Source: Posidonia oceanica (lineage: Eukaryota > Streptophyta > Magnoliopsida > Alismatales > Posidoniaceae). Taken from it: a stretch of 64,000 nucleotides of DNA. Made by a program: the position numbers and the translations under genes. Positions 1 to 11,200 of the stretch are shown here, one piece after another. The notes under the pieces are model-generated. The model ran no database searches. It saw only the letters and a program-made list of their open reading frames with translations, and was not told where the DNA came from. Position 1 is the stretch's first letter; each line of letters begins with the position of its first letter. The stretch spans positions 46,138,001-46,202,000 of the forward strand of contig JAZBRS010000035.1 of NCBI GenBank assembly GCA_037176725.1. The letters run 5' to 3'.

Positions 1-3000
1 CAATTTAATAAGGTAAAAATGCAATTAATTGATTTTTATAAACATGTAGTGGACTGAAATGCAATTTGAAAACATGCAGGGGCAAAAATGCAATTTTATA
101 AGGTAAAATATGCTGTTAAATGATTTTTGTAAATATGCTGAGGACTGGAATGCAATTTTAAATCATGTAGGGGCTAAAATGCAATTTTATAAGGAAAAGT
201 AAGCAATTAAATGATCTGTGCATGTATGCAATGGACTAAAATGAAAAAATGAAATAAAGCAGGATGAAAGTGCAATGCAGTAAAGAAAAATAAGAAATTA
301 AATGGATTAATCAACTAAACAGAGGACTAAATGGCAAATAAAATAAAGAGCAGGACTAAAAAGCAATTTAATAAGATAAAAAGAGGCATTAAATGACATT
401 TATCAATTACAGGACCTAACTGCAAAAATAAATAGCTACTGGACTGGAAGATAAAGAATAGAAAACTTATTTGAACTAGAGCAGGACAAAAAAGCAAATA
501 AAATAAATAACTGGGCTAGATTAAAAGAAAAACTAAAGAACTACAACAGTAGAGGACTAATGAGTAATAAAAATAAAGAAATGGGCTAAAATTAAAAGAA
601 AACTAAAGAATTTATACAGCAGTAGGATTAACATGCAAATAAAGGAAACTATGTGTTTTTCATGCAATTTCATAATGTTTTATTTCAGATTTAAATGATT
701 CTTAAACGATGGCAGGACTGGAAAGCAAAAAGGCAAAAATGCAATTTTAGGGCAAAGCTTATAAGTTAAGCAAAAATAACAGCTCAGGCGAACGAAAGAA
801 AAATAAAAAACAAAAGACACTGTAGCAGAAGAACCAGAGGCTCGGCACCGGAGAAGAGGGGATGCTGGTGTGGCGCTGAGGTGTTGGGAAGCTGCTCCGG
901 AGACGCACGGAGGTCGGAGAGGCATCAGCACGCCTTGACGTGGCCTGGAGCTAACCGGAGAGAGCAGCGAAGCTCTGCAGAGCTCCTAGAAGCAGACCGG
1001 AGGAAGGCGGTGTCGACGGTGGAAGCGGAGGGCTAGGCTGCACTGCTGGAAGCTCCGCGAAGCTCGGACGATCGTCGACGAGGGATTTCAGGGCCGAAGC
1101 CGCGATTCAAGCGTAGAGGTCGCCGGAGAAGAAGGGTCAACAGCGGGTTGACTCCGAGCGACAGGAACCCAAACCCTATTCTAAGGGGTGGAGAAGCAAG
1201 AGAAGAAGAAGTCTAAGCTAATGGGGGGAAGAGGCACCTGATTCGATGGCCGGAGCGCTCCCCCGACGTCAGCTGTTTTTGCAGAGATCGGCGAAGGTGG
1301 TCTGGCAGCTGCGAGCATCCCCGATGGCTCGTGAGGGTTGGGATCTACTCCAGGTGGTCCTCCGGAGTTTGCTGGCTGCTTGGACACAAGCTCTGCAGGC
1401 CGGCAGAAAAAGTGGCTTCTTTGGGTTCAGCAGAGATCGCCTGAGGTGGGGGGTGGTTTTTGTCGCTCCTCAGGCTGAATGGAAGGTGCCGATGGGCTTC
1501 TGGATGTTCGGTGATGGTGTTTGGAGGCTTGGATTGGGTCGTGGAGGCTTGAGCTAGGAGTTTGCAGGCTAGGTGATTTCTGATCAGAAATTTGGGAAGA
1601 TGTTTGTTGTGGGCTGTCGGAGTAATGGTGGGTTGCTGGAGTGGAGCTTGGGGGGGTTGGAAAGGTGGTGGTTAGGTGATTTGCTGGGAAGAATTTGGGA
1701 AGATTCTGGGGTCTGTGGAGTCGGCAATTTTTGGGAGAGGGAGTTGGGTTCTAGTGTTGGAAAATGGAGGAGTTGTAGGGTGATTCTAGGTTGGTTCGGG
1801 GAGTGGAAGGATGGAGGAGACTGCTGGAGAATTGGGTGAGGTTCTGGGATGGATTTGGGAGGATTTTGCTGGAGCTGGAAGGTCTGGTTCAAGGGAAGGA
1901 GGAGGAAGAAGGTAGCTATTTTCTAGCAGAGGGAAGGAGGAGGAATTGCTAGGTTCTCACACTCTCTGGTTGCTCTCTATGGATGGCAAAAGGTGCTGGA
2001 GAAGAGGAGAAGGTGTCGGTTTTAACAGAGGGCTTGAACGGGTTGAGCACGAGCTATGGAATTCGAAATCCACCAACGCGAGCACTAGAGCTGATGGAGG
2101 GGAGACCAGCAAGGGCGATTGGCAATTAATGCTATCGGAGAAAGGGCTGAGAGAAGGGAGAGAGGAGAGGCGCTCTAGGTCGAGGTGATGGCGAGGGAGT
2201 TTTGGATTTTAGATCCAAGAGGGAATCCTGTTTGCAGCTCGCGGGAGAGAAACAGAAGAAGTAGGAAGAAGAAAGATGGGAAGGAGGAGGAAGGCAGGAG
2301 TTGGAGTGGGTCGGGGTTGGTGTAGGAGAGAAAAAAAAGAAAAAATAAGAAAGAAAGGAAGGAGGTGGGGAAGAAAGAAAAAAAAAGGAGAAAGAAAAGG
2401 AAGAAAAATTAAAATAAATTTGAAAATATTTTAAAGTGGTTGTTTTTAAGTTAGGATTTTTTATTAGGCTTTTAGAAGATAGTTTTTTAATTAGTTAATT
2501 AGGGTTGAGAGGAGTTTTAGTTTTTTGTTTTAAGTTTTTATGATTTTTCTTCAAGTTTTTCTTTAAATTGTTTTTTTAATTCCGTTTTAAATGTTTGTTA
2601 AATTTTTTAGTTGTTTTAAGTTGAGTTTTCCTTGTTAAGTTTTTCCTTTTCCTTTTTAATTAAGTCTTTTAAATTGTTTTAAGTTTTAATTGTTTCCTTA
2701 GATTTGTTTAATTGTTTTTTAATTACTTACCTTAGGGTTTTTAATTGTTTCTTTTTTTTAGGGTTTGTTTTTGATTTGTTGTTATTTTTAATAGGGTTCT
2801 TGCTTTTGTTTGTTTTGATTATATTTATGTTTTGTTTGTTTTTTAATAGCATTTTCCTCTTGTTTTTTATATTTTTTTAGATTGCTTTCTTAGTTAGTTT
2901 TCTTTTAGTTGGTTTTAGTTGGGCTTTTCTTTTAATTGTTTATCCAAGCTTTTAATTATTTCTTTTTTAAGTTTTGGTTTGTTTCTCTTTTGTTTTCCTA

Positions 3001-3725
3001 TTTTAATTAGAGTTTTAAAGGTTTTTAAAGGTTTAGTGGAAGAAAGGAAAAGAAAAAGAAGTGGAGGAATAAAAGAAAGAAATGGAGAAAGAAAGAAGAA
3101 AGAGAGGGAGGAAAGAAATTAAATATTAGAGAATCAAGGGATAAGATAAAAATAGAGTAAAAATACAGATAAAATAGAGGAAAGAGAGATGCACAAGGGG
3201 GGTCCACTGCCAAGCAAGAAAAAGAGAGAAAAGGGGAGGAAAAGAAGGAGAATAAGAAGGAGAATAGAGAGGAGAGAGAAAAGGATAATTTAGGAGAGAG
3301 AAAAGGATAATTTGGAGAGATGAAGGGGATAAAGGCTTAGAAATGAGGTGGGATTTGGTGAGGCTGTGACCTAGGATTTCTAGTGTTTGACCTAGGGTTT
3401 GAAGTGGGGTTTTGGAAGGTTTTTGGAAGGATTCTGTGGTCTAGAAAAAGGGTGGTTTTACCTAGGTTTTCTAGGCTTTTTGGGGGTGGTTTTGGTTTGA
3501 AATTCTAAGGGTTTTTGGAGGGTTTTTCTAGGTTGAAAAGGATGGGTTTTCCTATGGTTTTTGGGTGGTTTTTGGGTTTAGGAAATGGGTGAGATTCTAG
3601 GTTTAGTTTTGGGCTTGATTTGAAGTGAAGGATGAAGAGAAAGGTGTGGTTTTGGATCTAGGTTTTGGTTCAGAAGCCACCAGGAGGATTCCATTGATTC
3701 AGCCTGTCAAAATGGGGTGTCAACA
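1..3725 (-). mobile_element. Partial Tat-type LTR (element E), left end outside the window
   Basis: The stretch ends at 3718-3725 with TGTCAACA, the same terminus as the LTRs of elements C and D. It shows the same internal order as those LTRs: short repeats around ATGCAATTTT (about 1-780), a GC-rich block (about 840-1560), a GA-rich block (about 2200-2450), a T-rich block (about 2450-3000), a second GA-rich block and a GT-rich end. Read on the minus strand, this is the start and most of an LTR beginning TGTTGACACC. The sequence right of it (3726 on) aligns with an internal stretch of D near 33957, so E looks inserted into element A; CCTTT at 3726-3730 would be its duplicated target. Whether E is a solo LTR or part of a full element cannot be told. 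The open frames inside are low-complexity and I do not call genes. Confidence 0.75.
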
Positions 3726-4505
3726 CCTTTATTTCTGGGGCTGACTTTTGTCCCCCCTTTCCTTTTTTTTCTTTTCTCTCTTTTTTTTTTTGTTGTTTTT
3801 TTTTTGCCTCTTTTTTTCTTCACCTTTTTTTTTTTTTTGGCTCGCAGGTTTCCGCTATCCCTGACCTAGAGGTAGTGTGTGCCTGGTTTTGAGACATAGG
3901 GGGGCTAGGCCTTGTAGGGCTCAGATTCCCAGGTGTGGATTTTCGATCTTCTCCCGGGCGAGTTGGAGGGATAGGGCTGTGCTGCACACCTCTATCTCTA
4001 GGACCGGCTTCTGTCTTCGCCTTCTATTCTTTTTTCTTTTGCGCCCATGCTTAGACATGTATTCTTTTCTAGCTCACACTCTCTGTTATACCCTAGCATT
4101 TTTCCTCCCTCTAGAAGTGCAAGTCCTTAGGGGTTTGGGCATTTCGCCTATGCTTACTAAGCGGTGGCTCCCTCGCTGGCTAAGACATCTAAGTAGTGTC
4201 AGGTGAGGTAGGGTGGACTCCTTCCAAAGTAGGCAAGCACTTCCGATTTTCATCACTGGGTTGAATGTTATGCATGACGGATTGATGATGATGATGATTT
4301 TTTTTTGGAGAAGATATGCTTAAAGGGGAAGAAATGCGTGGGAATGTACAGTGATGAAAGATGCAAGAGATAGGACAAGGAGATGTATGAAGACGTACAA
4401 GGGTAGAAATGCAAGAGATGGAACAGAGAGGATATGCGGATGTACAGAGGCGAAGATGCAAGAGATAGAACAGGAAGGGGGATCTGCAAAGCGGGTTGCC
4501 CTAGG
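3726..4505 (-). other. Element A, noncoding stretch 3' of pol
   Basis: Noncoding sequence of element A, downstream of its integrase on the minus strand. It has a long T/C tract (about 3750-3840; a purine tract in element sense), then sequence that aligns with 33950-34631 of element D at the same distance from the pol stop (for example the GGTTTCCGCTATCC stretch). No protein is supported here. The matching tract in D suggests it is a native part of Tat 3' sequence rather than a random simple repeat. Confidence 0.7.
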
Positions 4506-5800
4506 TCACTGATAGTACTTCTTGAGGTAACACAAGTTGACCGGCTCCAACTGCTCAACCTGGTCCATGTCCTCAAGAATTGCTGCGCCGCCCAAGAATG
4601 CTTGCTTGACCACAAAGGGGCCACGCCAGTTGGGTCAGAATTTGCCTCGACCGTTTAGCGGGTGAATGGCACGCAGAACAAGATCTCCTGGCTGGAAACT
4701 TCTGAGCTGAACTTTCTTCAAGTATGCTATGGGCATCTGCTTCTAATAACAGTGAGCGTTGTGCATAGCTTGTAGCCTGTGCTCGTCAATCAGATTTAGC
4801 TGGGCGCAGTGGTCTTTGACCCACTCTGCCTCCTCAAGTTCAGCTTCTTGTAGGATCCGTAGTGAAGGGTTCTCTACTTCGACAGGCAGCACCGCCTCCA
4901 TGCCGTACTCTCCATGCCGTACTCCAGAGAGTACGGGGTGGCTCCTGTTGAGGTCCGGACTGATGTTCTGTATGCCCAGAGTGCGTACGGAAGCTTGTCA
5001 TGCCAGTCCTTGTGGGTTTCTGCCATCTTTTTCATAATCTTCACAATATTCTTGTTGGTAAACTCCACTGCTCCGTTCATCTGTGGCTGATAGGGTGAGG
5101 ACCTGTGATGCTTGATGTTGAGGCTCTGTAGGTATTCTTCGGTCCTTTTGGCAATGAAGTTCGAGCCGTTATCAGAGATGATGGAGTGCCGGACCCCATA
5201 CCGGACGACAATATTGTTTCTGATGAATTTCTCTATCACCGCGGCTATGACAGCTTTGTAAGAGGCAGATTCCACCCACTTAGTAAAGTAGTCGATCGCC
5301 ACCAGAATGAAGCGATGACCGTTTGAAGCAGTAGGATGTAGAGCATCGATGACATCAATCCCCCAGGTGGAGAAAGGCCATGGCGATGACATGTTGTGCA
5401 GATGTTGTGGGGGAGTCCGAATAAAGTTGCCATGAATCTGGCAGTTGTGGCATTTACGCACAAACCAGTAGCAGTCTGCCTCCATGGTTAACCAGAAATA
5501 GCCTTGGAGCATAATCTTCTTGGCCAGGAGGACGCCTTTCATTTGCGGGCCGCAGGTCCCTGCATGTACTTGAAGCATCAGCGTGTCAGCCTCCGACTTG
5601 TTCAGGCAGCGTAGGAGCATCTGATTGTATGATCTTCTGTATAACTGCCCAGCCCCTAACACATAGTTCTACGCCAGGAGCGCTAAAGTTCTTCTATCCA
5701 CCGCTGAGGTGCCGGGCGGAGGGTTGGCAGACTCTAGGAAAGCCTTGATGTCGTGATACCATGGCCGTTCTTCTGCAGGATCTGCCTCTTCTATACTCAT
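4506..5800 (-). pseudogene. Element A integrase (C-terminal part of Tat pol), broken
   Basis: This is the integrase that would insert the element's cDNA into the host genome. It is a Ty3/gypsy integrase of the Tat lineage, closely similar to that of element D at 34632-35860. Visible motifs are the zinc-binding histidine/cysteine region (QVHAGTCGP followed by CHNCQ), the first catalytic Asp in WGIDVID, the second in SDNGSNF, and the catalytic Glu in NGAVEFTNKN, so the DDE triad is present. The frame is open from 5662 to 4874. It is then shifted by a short tandem duplication at about 4898-4930, where a CTCCATGCCGTA-like block occurs twice and D has it once. The C-terminal region continues in another frame to a stop at 4506-4508. 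A stop near 5668 cuts the upstream end. Not functional as it stands. Confidence 0.85.
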
Positions 5801-6700
5801 GCAATGCGCAGGCTACTCTATGCGAGTAACTAATACATCCACCACATGGTCTTCAGGTATACTGAGCCAGGACGCCAGGGTTGCCAATGCGTCTACATAT
5901 GCGTTCCTTGCTCTGTTCATGTACGTGAAGTGGATGTTCTCAAATTCATCTATCAGTTTCAGCAAGTGTTCGTGATATGGCACAAGCTTTGGATCTTTTG
6001 TCTTCCATTCGCCATTCACTTGAGAGATCACTAGCATGGCATCGCCATGCACATGCAGCTTTTGCACCTTATGCTCAAGAGCGACCTTCAATCCCAGGAT
6101 GCATGCTTCATATTCTGCTTCATTGTTGGTGCATTTGAAAGTCAGCTTCCTTGCAAAAGGAATCATCTATCCCTACAGGGTTGTCAACACTGCACTTATG
6201 CCTCGGCCCTTCTTGTTGACAGCGCCATCAAAGTACAGCTGCCACTTATCTTGGTCCTCAGGGTCTTTCTCCTCAGAGTCCTCCATTGCAAAAAGGATAT
6301 CCTCGTCCGCGAACTGCGTCTAGAGAGGCTGGTACTTAGGCAAAGGAAAGTCAGCAAGATGGTCTACCATGGCTTGGCCCTTCATGGACTTCTGTGTGAC
6401 GAAGGTGATGTTGTACTGAGACAGTAATACCTGCCACTTAACACATCTACCCACCATGGCTGGCTTCTAGAAGAGGAATTTGTTGGGATCATGCCGGCAT
6501 AAGAGCTAAACTGGATATGCCATCATATAGTGCCTTAGCTTCTGTGCAGCCCAGAGAAGAGATAGGCAAGTCTTCTCTATTGTGCTATACCTGGCTTCGC
6601 AATCATTAAACTTCTTGCTTAGGTAATAGATGGCACGCTCCTTCCTACCCGATTCATCATGTTGGCCCAAGACGGCGCCCATGGAATGCTACGTAGTAGA
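5801..6700 (-). pseudogene. Element A tandem RNase H region, broken
   Basis: Two RNase H-type domains lie between RT and integrase, as in Tat elements. The downstream one (about 5813-6270) has FDGA, NNEAEYEACILG, HGDAMLVIS and DALA, the acidic pattern of a type I RNase H of the additional (archaeal-like) kind. The upstream one (about 6270-6700) is the original gypsy RNase H. In-frame stops at 5813-5815 and 6169-6171 stand where element D has CAG codons. RNase H removes the RNA strand during reverse transcription. The duplicated arrangement is established for the Tat lineage; the assignment here is by motif reading and by alignment to D. Confidence 0.8.
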
Positions 6701-7528
6701 AAGGTAGAGAAGGAGAGGTCTCCCCGACATGGGAGGAACCAAGACAAGAGGCTTGATCAGTAGCTGCTTGATTTTGTCAAACGCAGCTTGGCACTCCTCG
6801 CTCTAGTCGATCTGTGCATTCTTCTTCAGGAGCTTGAATATTGGTTCACAGATGGGCATAAGCTGTGCAATAAACCAGCTGATATACTGTAACCGCCCTA
6901 GCAGGCCTCGGACCTCCTTTTCAGTCCTGGGGGGTGGCATCTCCACGATGGCTTTTGCTTTGCTTGGGTCCACCTCAATCCCCCTCTGGCTGACAATGTA
7001 TCCCAGGAGTTTTCCAGATGACACCCCGAATACACATTTACTAGGGTTAAGCCGCAGTTTGTACTTCATTATACGGTCAAAGAGCTTTCTTAGACAGGCA
7101 AGGTGATCCTCGGGCTCTTTGGTCTTGGCAATCATATCGTCCACGTAGACCTCAACTTCTTGGTGCATGAGCTCGTGGAAAAGTGCTGTCATCGCCCTCT
7201 GATAGGTTGTGCCAGCATTCTTAAGCCCAAACGGCATAACTTGGTAGCAGAAGACTCCCCAGGGGGTGATAAATGATGTCTTCTTTTGCCATTTTGATTT
7301 GATTATAGTCGGAGAAGCTGTCCATAAAGGAGAGCATTTTGTAGCCTATAGTGTTGTCGACTAGGACGTCAATGTAAGGCAATGGAAAATTGTTCTTGGG
7401 ACTTGCTCTGTTCAAGTCCCTGTAGTCGATGCATATGCGGACTCGGCCATCTTTCTTGGGCACTGGCACAACATTCGCAAGCCATTCAGGGTAAAGGACG
7501 ACTTTCAGAAAATTGACATTGTGCTGTT
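6701..7528 (-). pseudogene. Element A reverse transcriptase, 3' two-thirds, interrupted by element B
   Basis: Ty3/gypsy reverse transcriptase. Visible motifs are VPKKDGRVRICIDYRDLN, a degraded FMDSFSDYNQIKMA, PFGLKNAGTTYQRAM and the catalytic YVDDMIAKT (within 6803-7469). There is a frame change between 7221 and 7237 and a stop at 6803-6805. The gene runs up to the duplicated target CTGTT (7524-7528), where element B begins. The missing upstream part resumes at 53982, and the two halves join in register with D's RT around 37650. That continuity shows A was already here when B inserted. Confidence 0.88.
7524..7528. repeat. Target-site duplication of element B, left copy (CTGTT)
   Basis: CTGTT directly before the LTR start TGTAGACACC; the partner is at 53982-53986, directly after the LTR end GGATTACTACA. 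A 5-bp duplication is the normal footprint of gypsy integrase. Confidence 0.93.
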
Positions 7529-7756
7529 TGTAGACACCTCATTCTGACAGCCCGGAAGTTGGTTGTTTTCTTCTATAGGCTCGTGTGGACTCTAGAACGG
7601 CACTCCTTTTTCTAACCCATTTCTACCCCCAAAACCTAGCCTAAAATCTTACCCAAAATCCCAAGCCTTTTTTCACCTTTTTCCCACCTTTCTTGGCCCA
7701 AGCCCAAGCCCTTTTGCAGCCTTTTGCCAACTGAGCGTGTTGTACGCTGGAATAGG

Positions 7757-7883
7757 TAGCGTCCAACGTTGGACGCGTCCTGTGCCAGCGTCCAATGTTG
7801 GACGTGTCCGGTGCCAGCGTCCAACGTTGGACGCGCCCTGTGTTGGCATCCAACGTTGGACGCCTCCTGCTCCACCGTCCAAC
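7757..7883. repeat. Tandem palindromes GCGTCCAACGTTGGACGC in left LTR of B, first cluster
   Basis: Four palindromic units (two exact 18-bp copies at 7759-7776 and 7817-7834, two with single changes) spaced about 30 bp, followed by a half-site GTCCAAC. Each is its own reverse complement, so they can form hairpins or cruciforms. The matching cluster in the right LTR is 50776-50871. Confidence 0.92.
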
Positions 7884-8280
7884 GGCTCGGCTACAGCAGC
7901 GGCTATTCCGCCCCTTCCAGCTCACCAGCCATCCAATCCCCTGCCTCCCCGCACTTACTACCTGTCCTCTCTTGCCCTCCAGCTCATCCACTACCTTCCA
8001 AGGATGAGTAACTACCTTGGAAACCCATCATTGCCAATTCAGCCGAAAATCCGCTCTCACTACCGTCACAACCTTCGGCCGCCCGTGTCAGCCACTGCCG
8101 TGGCTCCACCGGCCATCTGACACACCTCTGCCAAGCCCTGACATTCCTCGAGCCTCCCACACACCTAGACGCCTCTAACACCACCTGCAACCGCCTGCAA
8201 ATCGCTTGCAAAATCCACTGCCCGCACACGAACCCATGCATTTTAGCAACAAAACACCCTCCTTTGAGCCATTCTAGGAT

Positions 8281-8285
8281 GGACC
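8281..8285. repeat. Target-site duplication of solo LTR C, left copy (GGACC)
   Basis: GGACC directly before TGTAGCGATC; the partner is at 14030-14034. The right LTR of B has a single uninterrupted GGACC at the matching place (about 51268), showing the empty site. Confidence 0.95.
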
Positions 8286-11200
8286 TGTAGCGATCCCGAT
8301 CGGAATCAGGCTCGCTGATTCAGCGGCAATTGGATCCAAGGAAGAGGCTCAACTCGAAAACACTTGAAATCAAGGAGAAAAAGGAAAGATAAGACAAATC
8401 AGAGTCGCCACCATGTCTATTAACGGGAGACAAGGAAAATCGGGGGAAATGCGTGAATTAACGCACAAAACCGAGCAAAAAGTGCAAAGCAAAGCAATGC
8501 AGAGGAAAACAAATGCAAACAAATGCAAATGAGATGACTCTAGCCTAGGATAAGGGCAGTACGGTCATTGCGGGCAAAAGACAGGGTAAGGACTCCTGTT
8601 ACGCGCGGGGAAGGTGTTAGGCACCCCCGACACGCCCGAGAATCGGTCTTTCTAGGCTTACACTCGCATACGTAGGAAAATGCAAGATTGAATGCCTATG
8701 TGCCTATAAATGCCTAAATGAATGCTCAAGGTGTGCTCTAAGTGGGAAGAAACAAAGCAAGGAAGTAAACGTGCTCTCTAAGTGCTCAGCTACGCTGTCC
8801 GTGTTCCGAATTAGGCGAAACCTAGCTCGTGAGAACTCCAGACAGTAAGCATCACAGCCCTATATGCAAATGCAGGCGAAAAAACGAAACAGCGAGAAAA
8901 CCATGCAATGCAATCGACATGCAAGGGAAAACGGCGTAAAACACGCAAAACTAGACGAGAGAAGAGCAAGGCACGCAGAACGGAGCAAAAGAACAAAACC
9001 GGCACGCAAAACGAGCGAGAAAGCAAGGCAGCACGCAAAATGAGACAAGGAAGCAAAGAGGCACGCAAAACGGTGCAAAAGCGAGAGCGGGCACGCGAAA
9101 CGGTGCCAAAACAGCGAAGCAAAAACCTCAGAAAAGCCATGCGAAATGCAAGAATGCAGAAAAGATCAGAATAGGCCAAAGGAGAGGCAAAACAACATGT
9201 GCGTAAGAACAGACGTCGTTTAGGACCGCTCAGAGTAGGTGTGAAGACCTACGGAGGGGAGAGTGTGCAAACGGAGGGATTACCACCTCTTAGCGACTGT
9301 TTCCCACTAAACCGTTCCACGGTGTGTCTCGCATGCTGCCCAAAGCTCGCGATGCGATCGGATCATGGAAAAGGGGGAAGAAAGTCACATTAAGTGGCAA
9401 ATCCATGGAAAACTCAACACAAAACACACAGGGATACGCGAAACGAGGATTGGAAGGTACAAGCAGAAAGGGGAGGCCCTATTCTACATGCTCAAAGAGA
9501 CAGAAAGCGAAAACAAGGAAAACTATGCAAATGGCATGCAAATGCAATGCAGGGGTTCAGGAGGACATACCTGGAAATCTGGGAGCCTGATCTGAAATCT
9601 GTCTGGTCCATGCTGAAGAGCGCTTCGCTGCGGTCGCCTGGGCAGCTTACTTGAGAAGATCCAACGGCCGGATTGAAAGATATCGCAGCTTCAAGGCAGA
9701 AGGGCCAGAACAGGGGAGAAGAACAGATCTAGGTGTTCAGGAGGTCCTAGGGATGTGGAAAAGGTCCTCCCCAGTGAAAGGGAGCTAAAAGTGCTTAGTG
9801 TGTGCAAGAAGATGCCAGAATGCAAGACTAGATGAATGCAGGATGCATGCGAAAGCAAGAAAAAGCAAAGAGAAGAAACTGGGAAAAGCCAGGATTTCAG
9901 AAAGCATTTTGAAAAAGAAAGGGGCTAAAAATGCAAATTTTCCAGAAAACAGGGGTCCACAGGAAAGGATTTTGAAAGTAGGAGAGGGCAAGGCTTTGTT
10001 TTGTAAAAAACTAGGTTCTGAAGGCTGTTTTGAAAAGAGGGTATGCTTTGAAAGAAGTTTTAAAAACAAAAAGAGGTCAGAATGCAATTTTGGAAAAACT
10101 GGGGTCTAAAATGCAAATTTTCTAGAAAACAAGGTTCTAGGGAGTCTGGGAATACTAGTGGAGGGTCTGCATGCAATTTGGTAAGCATAGGAGCTAGAAT
10201 GCATCCTAGGGGCAAAATGGTCTTTTCACATGATTTTTTAAAAGATGCAAGGGCCTATGTGTGATTTTGAAATCATGCAGGGGTTAAAAATGCAATTTTA
10301 TATGGAAAACATGCTCTGAAAAATAAAGGACAGGACCACAGTGCAATTTTTAAAAAGAACAGGGTCAAAAATGCAATACAATAAGCTAAAAATGCATGCA
10401 AGACTTACTGTCCATTTAAAATGGACCTAAATGCAAATATGCAAAATCAGAGGGGAGGAAATGCAATACAGTATGCAAAATAAGAAAATAAAAGCTAAGT
10501 TCCTACAGTGCATGGTCCTACATGCAAAATCAGAAACATGCAGGGACCTAGAATGCAATGCAGTATGGTAAAATGAATGCAAATAAATGAACTGATTATG
10601 AGCAGGACTTGCATGCAAAAATCGAAAGCAGAGGGGCTAAGATGCAAAATATTATAACAGCACAGCACAGTAAATGGACCAAAAGGCAAATATAGAAAAG
10701 CAAGAATAAAAGTTGCAATTTAGCATGGTATTTAATTAAAAACTAAGCATATTAAATGGCAAAAGGACTGAAATGCAAAAATTAAAAAACTTAAACCAGA
10801 TCTGCAATATTTACACCTAAAACTATATAACAAAAGAAATAAATGAATAGTGCTGATCGTCGACGGCAACGAGCACTGTAGCACAAAGCTTCTAGAGCTC
10901 GTGGCCGCCGACAGGGGAGGCTGAGGAGGCGCAGATTGGCGGAGGGCGTAGCCGGCGACCGTGCGGAGCTCAGGGAACCAACCGGGGACCTTTCTGCTGG
11001 CCGGAGCATCCGAAGATCAGGGGATCGGCGCCGGAGAAGACGGGAAGACCGGCGAGTCGAGGATGGAGCAGGAGGACCGGAAAAGCTATTCTAAAGGCTG
11101 GAGAAGCAAGAGGGAAGGAAGAGGAAGCTAAGGGAAGAAAGGTTTACCTTTTTCCGCGTCTGAGTCGTCCTCCCGACGTCGGTGGCTTCAGAAGTCGCCG

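Noticed and set aside
2450..3010. Telomere-like TTTAGGG repeats in T-rich blocks (also 12600-13300, 28080-28760)
   Set aside because: Only scattered TAGGGTTTT words occur, with no tandem 7-bp array; they are a composition effect of the LTR.
1..3725. LTR E as the 3' LTR of element A
   Set aside because: No polypurine tract borders it at 3726, and the adjacent A sequence corresponds to the middle of D's 3' region rather than its end. It is more likely a separate insertion, though a deletion in A cannot be excluded.
7737..8120. Plus-strand frames in the LTR of B starting near the palindromes
   Set aside because: The three frames simply translate the GCGTCCAACGTTGGACGC repeats, and no frame is preferred.
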